A DNA stretch of 64,000 nt from Molanna angustata (Eukaryota; Arthropoda; Insecta; Trichoptera; Molannidae). Positions 54,336 through 64,000 of the stretch are shown one piece after another. The stretch is from assembly GCA_963576475.1 (NCBI GenBank), contig OY754974.1, positions 6,554,474 through 6,618,473 of the forward strand. Reading direction: 5' to 3'. A program made the translations under genes and the position numbers. Under the pieces are notes generated by a model. That model searched no databases. It was given only the letters and a program-made list of their open reading frames with translations, and was not told where the DNA came from. The number at the start of each line of letters is the position of its first letter. Within the stretch, counting starts at the first letter, position 1.

Positions 54336-57300
54336 TTTTATTTTTTATTTTTTTATTTATTTATTTTTCACACCTTTATCACAAAGACTATTATGAAGAT
54401 TACTGCTGCCCAACTAGGTAACCCTGTTCTAGGGCTAGCAGTTTACAATTTTACCAAGCCAAATATTTGACATTTTGGTTATACATAGTTACATAGAGCG
54501 GACACCAGACATCACAACACAGTAAATTACAATATTACATAGTTACCAATATCTCAAACACAAAAGTATAAACTGATACAGTAAATTTTGATATGTTATT
54601 ATTCTAATATTATTTCTACCATAATATGCACACCCGTTGTTGTCATTTATGTTATGTAGCAGTTTGACATTAAAATTTGCTCTGTGGTCTTCTCAACGTA
54701 CCTATATACTCAGTAACAATATTATTTGACTTGAGTCACAAATCAAATAAAATACAAAATCAAGATTTCTTCTTTGAAATAAATCTAATAAAAAAAGAGA
54801 AATGTTTTAGAGTTTATTTGTCTTAAAATAAGATGCAATGTAAAGACAATCCTCTCCTCGAACCAGCTTGTGTAGCGTGTAGTTATATTATTAATATTAT
54901 TTCTCAGAATTATTGTTGGATGTTTAATATTTGGGCAATTTCTGTCCTTCCGTAATTCCCTATATATTTTTTTATTCTTGTTTTAAATAATGTATGTGAA
55001 GTTATTACCTTGAGAGACATAGGTAAAGTATTATAAATTCGTGGAGCGATAAATGATGCATTTCTTTGTCCGAAAGTTGTTTTCATATGAGGGATTATGT
55101 AATTTAAAGTAATGCTTGTTCGTGTGGTTCTGGATTGTTGTGTTTTCTGGTGATGTATTATATTTTTATGAAAATAAGTTAGTATATGCTGGATATATAT
55201 TTGTCTCGGGTCAAATACTTTAAAATCGTTATAGAGGTTTTCCGTAGGGTAATCAAACGGTTTTTGGATAATTATCTTCACAATGCATCTTTGAGCTAGA
55301 CAAAGTTTTTCCAAGATAGTTTTGGCACATCCACCCCAACCAACAATTCCATATGAGATCAATGAATGAGTCAATGCGAAATAGACAGTTTTTAATGTTT
55401 TTTGTTTTAGAATTTTTCGAAGGTTTCTATAAATATAACCAAGTTTTAGAATTCTATTTGTTAGTGTCTCTATGTGATCTTGCCATCTTAGATTATTATC
55501 TATGGTCAGACCTAAATAATTTATAGCAGTGACTCTCTCCAAAGGGATACAGTCACAAGAGTCTCTAGGTACACAACAATGTATTTTTATAGAAAACATC
55601 GAATTTAGTAAAGGTTGCCCTGCTTGTGTGGCGCTAAATGTAAGGTATTTAGTTTTACTATTGTTTAATGTAAGAAGGCTGTTATCCAGAGAGTTTTTTA
55701 TTTTGTTAATTGCCATACCAGCTATTTTGTAGCTTTGTTTCCAAGTTTTTTCACTGACTATTAGTACAGTGTCATCAGCAAAACTTATTATTTTTCCATC
55801 TACAGGAAGACGGCACAAATTATCAATATATATGAGAAACAAAACTGGTCCAAGTACACTACCCTGCGGGACTCCATAGGAAATATATTGCTCTTCACTA
55901 CGATAATTTCCAATAGTGACAATTTGCTTACGGTTGCTAAGATATGTTTTGAACCAGTTTAGTACTGTGGCATTGATACCAATATTGTGAAGTTTAGATA
56001 TAAGCAGAGGATGTGAGACTGTATCAAACGCCTTTGCAAGGTCCAAGAAAATGGCAAGACATTTTTGACCTTTGTCTACTTTATCAGCGATTATTGTTGT
56101 TAATTCTGAAATTGCGTCATTCGTTGACAGGCCTTGTCTAAAGCCATATTGATTATTTGAAAGAATAGAACTTTTTTCCAGGAATTTATTGAGTCTTAAT
56201 TTCACTATTTTTTCTAGTATTTTTGAGAATATGGAAAGAAGTGAGATTGGTCTATAGTTAGAAATTTCGACTCTTGAATCTTTCTTATGAATAGGACTTA
56301 TTACTGATTTTTTTAGAAAATCTGGAAATATGCCATTTTGTAAACTAAGGTTTATAACGTGTTTAAGAGGTTTAGCTATTTGAAATTTTATACTTTTTAG
56401 TAGCTTTGAGTCTATGCCGTCTATTCCTGTAGATGTGGACTGTTTTATGGAATTGATAGTTGATATTATTTCCACGTCAGATGTCAGGTCAAATGTAATC
56501 ATTTTATGTGGGAATTTATTTGAATTCTGTTGATTTTCATTTAAGACCAAAATTTCCTCTGTAGTATTATTAGTTTCAAGGAGGTCAGTGGCATATTGTT
56601 TACCGATTTTTGCAAAGTATTCGTTGAAGCTGTTTACGATTTTTTGTGGATTTTCGTCTATTGTCAACGTTTCACCATTATAATTTATTTCGTTAATTTT
56701 TTGAGGTATTGTGGTTCTATCGTTTACTTCATTGATTATTTTCCAAGTTTTTTTAATATCATTATTTGATTCGTTTAGTTTTGCCGTATAATATTTTGTT
56801 TTTGCTTCCTTTATAATATTTCTACAAGTATTTCGATATCTTTTATAATGATTTTGTAAAAGGATATCATCAGGATTTTTCTTGCATAAGTTATGAAGAT
56901 CATTTCTTTTATGTATTGACTTGGTGAGCCCTTCAGTGATCCAGGGCTTAATTTTCTTTTTTTTGTGTACAACACTTATATTTATTGTAGTACAGTTAGC
57001 TATTTGGCTATTAAGGATTTCTAGAAAATTGTTAAATGCTGTGTTAGTTTCTTGTGTTTGGTAGACTGTATTCCAGTCTTGTTTTTGTAAGTTTTCGACA
57101 AGTTTTAGTATATCTGTATGCTTTTTCTTTAAGAGTTGTTCCTTATGTTTGGGTTTTATATATGTGTGAATGGAAAATATTATTGTATAATGATCAGTTG
57201 TAGATGTTTGGTAAATAACGGTTGTGGATTTTTCTTCTGATTTGCACATAATATGATCGAGACATGATTCACTGACAAATGTTTTTCGAGTGGGTTTATT

Positions 57301-58106
57301 TACCATTACTCTTAGACCATACAGAGTCATCAGATTTAAGTATTCAATTGATTGCGGATGTTGGTTATTTATAATATTAATGTTTATATCCCCTGCAAGT
57401 ATTAGTGTTTTCATTGTGGACAGTTTTTCTAATGTCTTTGATAGTGATTTAAGGAAAGCTGTAATATTTTGGGTAGACGGTGATCTATAAGTTGCTAATA
57501 TAGATATTGAGTTATAAATATTAATTTGGAGACAGTTTGCTCCAGTCAAGTCAATTTCAGAGGCAGTATATGGAATTTCTTGTTTAATGAAGACTACAAC
57601 TCCGTCATTTTGCATATTATTTTTTTTTGTTGATAAGGTATCATAGCCTGGTAGTAATTTATTCTGTGACGTAGCTTTTAGCCAACATTCAGTGAGTATG
57701 AGTATGTCGAATTCAATGTTTAACATTTGAACCATTACCAGAAAATCATCATAGTTTTTGTTAATGCTTCTTATGTTAAGTGTCAAAAGTTTCAAAGAAG
57801 TGTCCTTTAGGCTGTTTCGACAAACCATAACATCTGACGTTTCAACAACAGTTGGATTGCCAAAAGAATCTATAGAATTTAATAATATATTATCAAACAT
57901 TTTTTGTGTTACGACTTTGACAACTAGATAGATCTATCAGAGAAAATCGGTTTGATCTGGGTGTACAGTTAAACTTAATGAAGCATAAAAATATACAATA
58001 TACAATACAATAAAATATTTGAGAGATTTGTAATGCCAAATAAACAATAGTTATATATTTTATGTTGGCAGCTACAAGAAAACATAGTAAAAAACATAAA
58101 AAACAT
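54336..58106 (-). mobile_element. L2/CR1-like LINE with intact ORF2, inserted in SINE A
   Basis: About 3.8 kb on the minus strand. The 3' end lies at the T/A-rich run 54336-54366 (poly(A)-like on its strand). 3' UTR about 54366-54909, ORF2 54910-57900, and a short 5' UTR to about 58106. CATAT occurs at both SINE junctions (54330-54334 and 58108-58112) and is the probable short target duplication. Splitting of a recognisable SINE makes the ends credible. Confidence 0.85.
54910..57900 (-). CDS. LINE ORF2: APE endonuclease and reverse transcriptase, full open frame
   Basis: 996 residues without interruption. Endonuclease, about 35-245: LNIRSIN (Asn42), ILTECWL (Glu71), LAGDINI (GDxN at 170-173), CLDHI (215-216) and TTDHYTI (Asp236-His237). 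Reverse transcriptase, about 515-760: ISNYRPISLLSIFSKILEKI, LAIFLDLAKAFDTVSHPLL (motif A Asp about 623), YGVPQGSVLGPVLFLIYIDN, and IISFADDTVLIV (FADD about 706). The C-terminal region has INYLGLTIDNNLRWQDHIE, SYGIVGWGGCAKTIL and FGQRNASFIAPRIYNTLP. All catalytic residues I know for both domains are in place, so the protein could be active. It would nick target DNA and copy the element's RNA in the nucleus. No ORF1 was found upstream, so the copy may be ORF2-only or 5'-truncated. Confidence 0.95.
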   Translation of the reverse strand: MFDNILLNSIDSFGNPTVVETSDVMVCRNSLKDTSLKLLTLNIRSINKNYDDFLVMVQMLNIEFDILILTECWLKATSQNKLLPGYDTLSTKKNNMQNDGVVVFIKQEIPYTASEIDLTGANCLQINIYNSISILATYRSPSTQNITAFLKSLSKTLEKLSTMKTLILAGDININIINNQHPQSIEYLNLMTLYGLRVMVNKPTRKTFVSESCLDHIMCKSEEKSTTVIYQTSTTDHYTIIFSIHTYIKPKHKEQLLKKKHTDILKLVENLQKQDWNTVYQTQETNTAFNNFLEILNSQIANCTTINISVVHKKKKIKPWITEGLTKSIHKRNDLHNLCKKNPDDILLQNHYKRYRNTCRNIIKEAKTKYYTAKLNESNNDIKKTWKIINEVNDRTTIPQKINEINYNGETLTIDENPQKIVNSFNEYFAKIGKQYATDLLETNNTTEEILVLNENQQNSNKFPHKMITFDLTSDVEIISTINSIKQSTSTGIDGIDSKLLKSIKFQIAKPLKHVINLSLQNGIFPDFLKKSVISPIHKKDSRVEISNYRPISLLSIFSKILEKIVKLRLNKFLEKSSILSNNQYGFRQGLSTNDAISELTTIIADKVDKGQKCLAIFLDLAKAFDTVSHPLLISKLHNIGINATVLNWFKTYLSNRKQIVTIGNYRSEEQYISYGVPQGSVLGPVLFLIYIDNLCRLPVDGKIISFADDTVLIVSEKTWKQSYKIAGMAINKIKNSLDNSLLTLNNSKTKYLTFSATQAGQPLLNSMFSIKIHCCVPRDSCDCIPLERVTAINYLGLTIDNNLRWQDHIETLTNRILKLGYIYRNLRKILKQKTLKTVYFALTHSLISYGIVGWGGCAKTILEKLCLAQRCIVKIIIQKPFDYPTENLYNDFKVFDPRQIYIQHILTYFHKNIIHHQKTQQSRTTRTSITLNYIIPHMKTTFGQRNASFIAPRIYNTLPMSLKVITSHTLFKTRIKKYIGNYGRTEIAQILNIQQ

Positions 58107-58209
58107 ACATATGTCTTCAGAATATGGCAACTTGTTATTGGGTGCGTGTTAAATTAATATTTGACATAGTAGGTACCTGTTAGTTGCCCGAGAGGCAATA
58201 TTTAATAAA

Positions 58210-58575
58210 AAAAAAATTATAAAAATACCTAGGTACTCCTGGTTTAATAGTTACTAAACCATTGTTGCTAACTTTTTATGAAATACAACATCAAAATATC
58301 ACATGAATCATGAGTCAACAGAAGGATAAGTTAAAAACTGATGTAAATAACACCTGAATATTATGCAACATATATAGCAGCTACAATTCAAGTTCAGAAT
58401 TACAAAATTATTCAATATTATCAAATGAATCAAGCTATTCTTAGCATACATTGTCATCGGAAATACACAAATTCTGAACGTTTCAGAGCACTTGTCAGGA
58501 AGTGACTTAAAAATCGATTTCAAAATTCTGGTACATACAGACATGTGAAGTTGATCAAAAATATCTAAAAATACT
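58210..58575. other. unassigned AT-rich DNA
   Basis: No supported feature; the coding-like signal of the next LINE begins near 58580. Confidence 0.45.
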
Positions 58576-58579
58576 AACA

Positions 58580-59415
58580 ATAATTCATTGTCTGCTAACA
58601 AACATCTCTATTGTTCTTTGGTTCGCAGTCAACTGGAATATAACTCAACTGTTTGGTCACCGCATTATAATATTCATTCCAACAAATTGGAAAATGTTCA
58701 GCAGAAACTTTTACGTTATGTAAATTTCAGACTTGGAATATCTTTGTACGATATAAACTATGACTTCTTAAGAAATTCACTCTGCTTGCCGAAATTATCC
58801 AATAGAAGAATTATGTCAGACTTGATTGTCCTGTACAAGATCATATATTCTGAATTTGACTGTCCATTATTAATTTCATTGATTAAGTTTCATATACCTA
58901 ACACATTTACGAGGCACTCATCATTATTTAATTGCGATATAATGAGGACCGAAGCCCATAGACATTCTCCGTTTCCAGAATTCATCGTTTGGGGAATGAG
59001 TATGCCTTTGTTGCTGACATTTTCAATGTAAGCTTATACAAATTGAAGATTGAACTGATATCAGAATTGTTTTCGTAACATTTTCAATTGTGTTTTTTTT
59101 TCTATTTTTTTCATTTTTAATTTCTATTTTATATGTTTCCTATATTTTTTATCTTTCTCTTGATTTTTATACTTATGTACCTATTTGTATTCTTGTTACT
59201 TTCTTTGTTTTTTTATCTTTTTATAATTTGTATTTGAATAAGAATTCTAATTCTAAATAAGGAACAACTATTTTTATTTTCAATTATATTCATATACATA
59301 TATGTATACTTTTTGATTTTTATATTTTTAACTTAAGATGATGTGATGTATCTTTATTCTGTATTTTTTTTATGTTAATGGTTATATTTTACCGTAAATA
59401 AATAAATAAATAATG
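58580..59415 (+). pseudogene. LINE (Jockey-superfamily) C-terminus and 3' UTR, 5'-truncated
   Basis: 147-residue frame at 58588-59031: LYCSLVRSQLEYNSTVWSPH, NKLENVQQKLLRYVNFRLGI, LPKLSNRRIMSDLIVLYKII and FTRHSSLFNCDIMRTEAHRH. This is the conserved stretch after the RT domain of many Jockey/CR1-type LINEs (L.RS.LEY...W.P, LE.VQ.KFLR). It is a different lineage from the 54910 element, which has YGIVGWGGC here. The 3' UTR is T-rich and ends in an AAATAAATAAATAAAT tail at about 59395-59413. Confidence 0.85.
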
Positions 59416-59454
59416 AATATATTTGAAATGTGTCCCACCTTTTCGTTGTTATTT

Positions 59455-59592
59455 TTGAAAAACATGGATATGATCTTGAAACAAGAATATATATAAATCT
59501 TCATGCATTTTCTGAATTATACAAATTTTTGTGCTTTACGTGAACGAACTCGAACCCACGTCGACTGGATTTCTAATTCAGCGGTGGAACTC
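59455..59592 (-). mobile_element. tRNA-derived SINE, family C, degenerate
   Basis: The minus strand has GCTGAATTAGAAATCCAGTC, GACGTGGGTTCGAGTTCGTT, CACGTAAAGCACAAAAATTT. It keeps the order of family C (anticodon-like stem, TTCGA box B, GTTCAC, AAGCA) with many changes. Box A is lost. Confidence 0.5.
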
Positions 59593-59599
59593 TATGCAT

Positions 59600-62040
59600 T
59601 AACATAATTCATTATGGATTAAAACGCATACATTTGAAATATTTTGGACAAAATATAAATATCTTGGTACCTATGTAGTTGTTACTTGTTTACAGATCTT
59701 AGTATTTCGTACTTTGACATAGATAAGATAATAACAACAAAACTTCTAATTCCAGAGGACTTTATGAATTAAAGTTGACAGTTCTAATCCAGGAAATGGT
59801 GTTGGATTCTTGACAGAAGGGATTATTATAAGACTGACAAACATCTTTAGAGGTCGATTTCTTTATTCTTTTGTTATAAGAGTTTGGAAATTGTTTTATC
59901 TAATGCCCAAACTATGATTAAGTACCTATGATATATTGAAATGTACTTAGATACATAATATGAAGATTATTTTGAATACCTATTAAATTTGTGTAACCCA
60001 ATACTAGACCTACATATGTTATTTTACTGTTGTAATTATGAAGGTAACATATTATGCTGAAAATAATTCATATTTCTACTGAATTCAGAGATTTGTAAAT
60101 AAGGATACCGAACCACTCAAAAATACTATAGTAGTCGTATAACGGTTTCTGATAAATCTGTTAAATGATAAGTTATATAAAAACTAAAATAGAGTCTAGC
60201 GAAAAGATTTTCAATAGTAAATTTGAAAAATCTTTTCCCAATACCTACTCTCAAAAGATACGTTTTTGAAATAAAATAATAGTTTATTTTTATATATTTT
60301 TTTGATATTTGAATTTGTTTAATTCTTCTCTCGTAAAATTAGTTTAAATAAAAGCCTTTTTTAATATTTATTGTAAATAACTAAAAAAACGACAAGCCTA
60401 TGAAGTAGATTTTTACTTCAATCGATAGAAAATATGTAAATCTACCGACTGAGTTTTTTACTATTGCAAAATTTTAACAACTATTCTTGCTTAAATAAAC
60501 TTCAAATTGTACGTTTCTTCGCGAAAAATATATATCTCAGATATGGTGATACAATATATTTTTTCGTGTTTCATCCATCAAAAGGTCATTTACTGTGCAT
60601 ACTTGTGTACATCCATATGCCCAAGGTATACATAGAATTAATACAAATACCATTTAAAGTTTCATCATTATTGCAAAAAAACATTCCTTTAAAATCGGTT
60701 TAATTTGTTTGTTCAAAACAAAGCAGTTTGATAGAAAGTTTTTTATTTAAGTTAACAATTAAAGTATTCCATTGGGTAGATTAAAACATTGTCTTTTTTC
60801 TACAAAAAAATTCTCAGCAATACAGAATATTGCTACAGTAACGAAGGAATCATCATCATATTGATTTATCTTTCCCTTGTGATTTTTCATAAAAAATTAA
60901 TAAGTTTCTTTTATTTTATGGTTAACCACGCGATTTCTTACGATTCACTATATAATGATTAATATTTATATTAAATATCTATCGTATTACTGTTTGGCTA
61001 CCTGTAAATTAATGCCACGAAGGTCTTTTGGCATTCAACTATCAATAAGAAACTAATTTGTTTTGCAATATTGATTTGTTGTTATTTTCCAATTATTTCA
61101 ACACCCACTTATAAACAATTGAATAAAAAAATTTCGATTATAATTATTATTACCTGGCACTCACTTGTGCTAATGAGTAGCAGATATCTACATAATTGCA
61201 TTTAAAAATCGATTTAAAGATCAAAATAAAGAAATAATACAAATATGATTACTTCCTTATTATTCCGAGTTGTTTATAAAATATTGATCCAATTTATCAC
61301 GATCTTTATACCAACAACCTTCACAATAAATGATCGAGTTAGAATGATACTTGCATATAATAGAGACAGTATACTTATTGAAGATACTTTTGAATATTTA
61401 AATAATAATTTCTTGACTTCTGATCCATAGTCTTGTGTTCGATTGTTATTGAATACCTACAATGTCTCCAATATGTGGCAATATTGTCTTTTCTCTAACA
61501 TTTTTTTTACTATGTACTTAACTTATGTACCTTTTTTTTTTACTTCGACTAATGTAACTTGTATAACTTTTTATTTTATTACTTAACTTATGTAACTTAA
61601 TTTGCTATCATTTATGTAACTCTTCCTTGTGTAACTTACATGTGTGATTAAATATGAGCTCATGTAATTTTGTAATGTTGTAGTGTGCATCCATAATTGG
61701 ACGTCCAGCACTCATAATAATGACCAATATTTTTTTTCCTTTTATGACAATTGTAAGCTGGAAGTATGTCGATGTATCCTTTTAAAAATAAATAAATAAA
61801 CTTGAAATCAAATTTAATGAGGAAAATAGACTGATTCAAGAACATTAATAAGATAAATTGAAATGAATGAATAAATATACTTACCAAAGTTTTTTTCTGC
61901 AACATTTCATAACATTGACCGCCCGTTTTCGTCGAGGTGACTCGGTATTATCAAGGTCTGAAATGAAACTAACCGATTTAAACAAAATCATCCTCACATG
62001 ATAGCAGTCTCCTATCCCACTCTATTGAGAACTTTATAGA
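59600..62040. other. unassigned AT-rich DNA
   Basis: 2.4 kb with no convincing frame, repeat boundary or inverted structure by eye. Short open frames at 60464 and 61245 are AT-rich and carry no known motif. Confidence 0.45.
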
Positions 62041-62044
62041 ACTT

Positions 62045-62420
62045 AAGTCCTGTTCATATCCGGAGCGGCTGCTCGTAGGACAAAACAAGGACAACCATTG
62101 AGCATATTTCATAGATCTACCGCTAAGAGGCCAACTGCTACCGTGGGGGCTCTCAAAATCGAACTTATAAACTCAAAGATAGAATTTCGGTCTCCATACC
62201 CATTCCATTGGGAACGTTTCAGAGCTTGAAACGTTCTTTTTTTTTTTTTTTTCTTTCTTTTTCCTAATCATCCCCGGAGCGACTGCTCATCGGACGAAAT
62301 AAGAAACTACTATCAAGCATATTTACATACCACTATCTCTAAGAGTCCAAACACAAGCGTGGACGCCTTCCAGTCATGGTCAGGGTCTCCCGTTCGCGTA
62401 TTTACCTTTCCGTGTTGATT
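62045..62420 (+). repeat. two diverged direct copies of a GC-richer block
   Basis: CCGGAGCGGCTGCTCGTAGG followed by GAGCATATTTCATAGATCTA and TCTAAGAG-like sequence at 62058-62150. About 213 bp later comes CCGGAGCGACTGCTCATCGG, AAGCATATTTACATACCACT and CTCTAAGAGTCC at 62273-62360. Spacing and order are kept. The function and origin are unknown; a dimeric short repeat is one possibility. Confidence 0.55.
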
Positions 62421-62424
62421 AGGA

Positions 62425-62820
62425 GGTAAGTACTGCCTCGAATAAGGCACTAGTTTGTTGCGCTAGCGTTCCTGCTAATACGTGTTCAATTCAAGGCAAT
62501 TAATAATTGAATATGGAACATAATGTAGCCATGAAGTTCGTGCGCTATTTCATTTCGCTCGTCTGTCACTGTTACATTAAATTTGTATTTTGTTCACAGA
62601 TTATTATACGGTAGTAATCAGTAATTTGGTTTAAGTCTTTATGTAATATGGAAAAAAAATGGTTATTTTGGACAATTTTAAAATTGTAAATTACGAAGGA
62701 GACAAGGATAATTACCAATGTAAAATTCGATGCTCTATATCTTGTGAAGGTAATTACGACGCAAAGTGTGATTATTTCATTGAAAAATTCATGAGTACCA
62801 ATCTCATACAAAAACGAGTG
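62425..62820. other. unassigned DNA
   Basis: No supported feature. Confidence 0.45.
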
Positions 62821-62824
62821 GGTT

Positions 62825-63400
62825 GTGGCCAACGCTAAACTCCTCACTAACAAGTCATTTTATAAAGTATTCAAATTTTGTATGGAAAATTTTCAGCAAT
62901 TTAATGAAATGAGTTTGTTTAATTATTTTTTTATTTAAATATTTTATTATGAAAAGTTGATATTTCTTTAATTCCATTTTATGAAAGTGATGAGCCTTTT
63001 TACCTATTTGAAAATAAAAATTTCAAATTTTAATTTTCCTGAGCTTGGGGTCACTTTGAAATATTTGACAATTAAAAAAAATGAGAAGCACTATTCATAT
63101 ATCCTTCAAAATCTAATGGGGTCTAAGTGAGCATTAGATATACAAATTCGCAAAATTTGAATATAATCGAATGAGTACTTTAGTCTATAATCGATAAAGT
63201 AAAATGAACACGCCGTACATAGCACACTGCTCACAATACATTGCACATAGCACACACACAGATACATTGTGATGAAACTTTCAGAATACAATCTCAGCAT
63301 GATACTAGTTGATAATCTGCAAAAAAAATAGCCTTAAAAATTGCGAAAACATAACTCCCCACTATATCACCTTGTGTTAGTGAGGAGTAAAAATGTCTTA
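62825..63400 (-). mobile_element. family Y repeat, copy 2, uninterrupted
   Basis: Plus strand: GTTGTGGCCAACGCTAAACT, CCTCACTAACAAG, GTCACTTTGAAATATTTGAC, CAAAATCTAATGGGGTC, GATGAAACTTTCAGAATACA, then CTTGTGTTAGTGAGGAGTAA. These are the blocks of 35765-36495 in inverse order and orientation. ACTCCTCACTAACA near one end and TGTTAGTGAGGAGT near the other form a 14-bp terminal inverted repeat. No MITE is present at the site occupied in copy 1. Confidence 0.7.
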
Positions 63401-63404
63401 ACGA

Positions 63405-64000
63405 ATTTGTATGATATAAAGTAAATTTGTGTAGATTAATCTATTAAACAAAAACAATCATACACAAAAAATGTCTATGAAAAACAATAAATGATATTGA
63501 AATTTAAAAAATATTCAGAACACAATTATTGTCTGCAGTTGGGTGCTAATAGGAAGATAGGTTCTTGTGACAATACGTTTAGGTATTACTTTTTTATTTA
63601 AGTGAAAACCTGTATTTAGGCATGAAACTGTATATATCATTTTTATTATTATTATTATTATTATATATGCTGAATGTTTTCTGAATAAAATAAAAATAAA
63701 ATAAAATAAGTACCCACATTGTAACACACACAGACAACTTTTGTAGAGGAAAAAAAATATAAGATACTTTGTTAAACTGGCTATGAAATCCAGTTGACAA
63801 GACATTCAGTTGTTTTAAACAAAACCTTGGAACAGTTATAAAAATGTTGATGGCATTATCAACATAAATCATTTCTTGGACAGTCAGTGTCAATCTATTT
63901 ATATGAAGGTTACTATTCGACCTTCATTGACGGCCTACAACCATTGCGGTTATAATCTTTAAACTATTGATAACACTCGTAAAATACTTATTTTCTATTT
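63405..64000. other. unassigned AT-rich DNA
   Basis: No supported feature up to the window edge. Confidence 0.45.

Larger units (their letters stand above)
54246..58205 (+). mobile_element. tRNA-derived SINE, family A, split by a LINE
   Basis: Left piece 54246-54335: TTCGTGGCTCAGTTGGTTAG, ATATCTGACTG, CAGTCTGGATCTGTGAGACG, ATTAATACCGCATAT. Right piece 58107-58205: CATATGTCTTCAGAATATGG, CAACTTGTTATTGGGTGCGT, ATTAATATTTGACATAG, GTTAGTTGCCCGAGAGGCAA. The copy at 12964 shows these blocks joined (GATTAATATCGTACGTCTCC, AGAATGTGGCAAC). Box B is deleted in this copy. Confidence 0.85.

Overview
This window reads as a repeat-rich, AT-rich arthropod nuclear region, most likely insect. The grounds are several LINE lineages of the RTE and Jockey/CR1/L2/R1 groups, tRNA-derived SINEs, MITEs, a Penelope-like element, and frequent GTAGGTAC/TACCTACC strings. 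Those strings recall lepidopteran intergenic DNA, but that order-level guess is weak. I see no convincing host protein-coding gene, no rRNA and no functional tRNA. One short unassigned reading frame (25378-25527) is the only non-transposon candidate.

Layout. 1-8.9 kb: (TAAA)n/(TTTA)n arrays, three tRNA-derived SINE families (called A, B and C here), RTE 3' ends and two long fold-back elements. 8.9-18 kb: decayed LINE 3' ends, including an RTE copy inserted in SINE A. 18-25 kb: an uninterrupted copy of a GTAT-tailed repeat (Rep-G), an RTE insertion with a MITE nested inside it, a 434-bp TTTA array, and an RTE inserted into a second Rep-G copy. 25-29.8 kb: a complex inverted-repeat family (family X) and two adjacent palindromic MITEs. 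29.9-37 kb: a Helentron/HINE-like element with a GT array, a broken Tc1/mariner-type transposase, Penelope-type terminal DNA with two hammerhead ribozyme motifs, and a repeat (family Y) interrupted by a MITE. 38.7-43.5 kb: the centrepiece, two Penelope-like elements head to head in a near-perfect 4.8-kb palindrome. A hammerhead ribozyme motif lies at each outer end, and one 12-bp target duplication flanks the whole pair, which sits inside a third Rep-G copy. 44-48 kb: a 136-bp perfect palindrome, a LINE fragment, the second HINE-like copy in inverse orientation, and RTE copies. 48.8-59.4 kb: two long L2/CR1-like LINEs on the minus strand, one with an intact 996-codon EN-RT frame and inserted into SINE A, plus two plus-strand LINE 3' ends. 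59.6-64 kb: mostly unassigned AT-rich DNA with a second family Y copy lacking the MITE.

The elements interact as parasites and hosts. SINE B carries the same 3' tail as a local LINE, so that LINE is its likely mobiliser. Rep-G ends like the RTE elements. At least seven RTE insertions keep 7-13 bp target duplications. Paralogous uninterrupted copies inside the window act as empty sites, so the order of several nested insertions can be read directly. All family names are from memory of motifs; no database search was possible.
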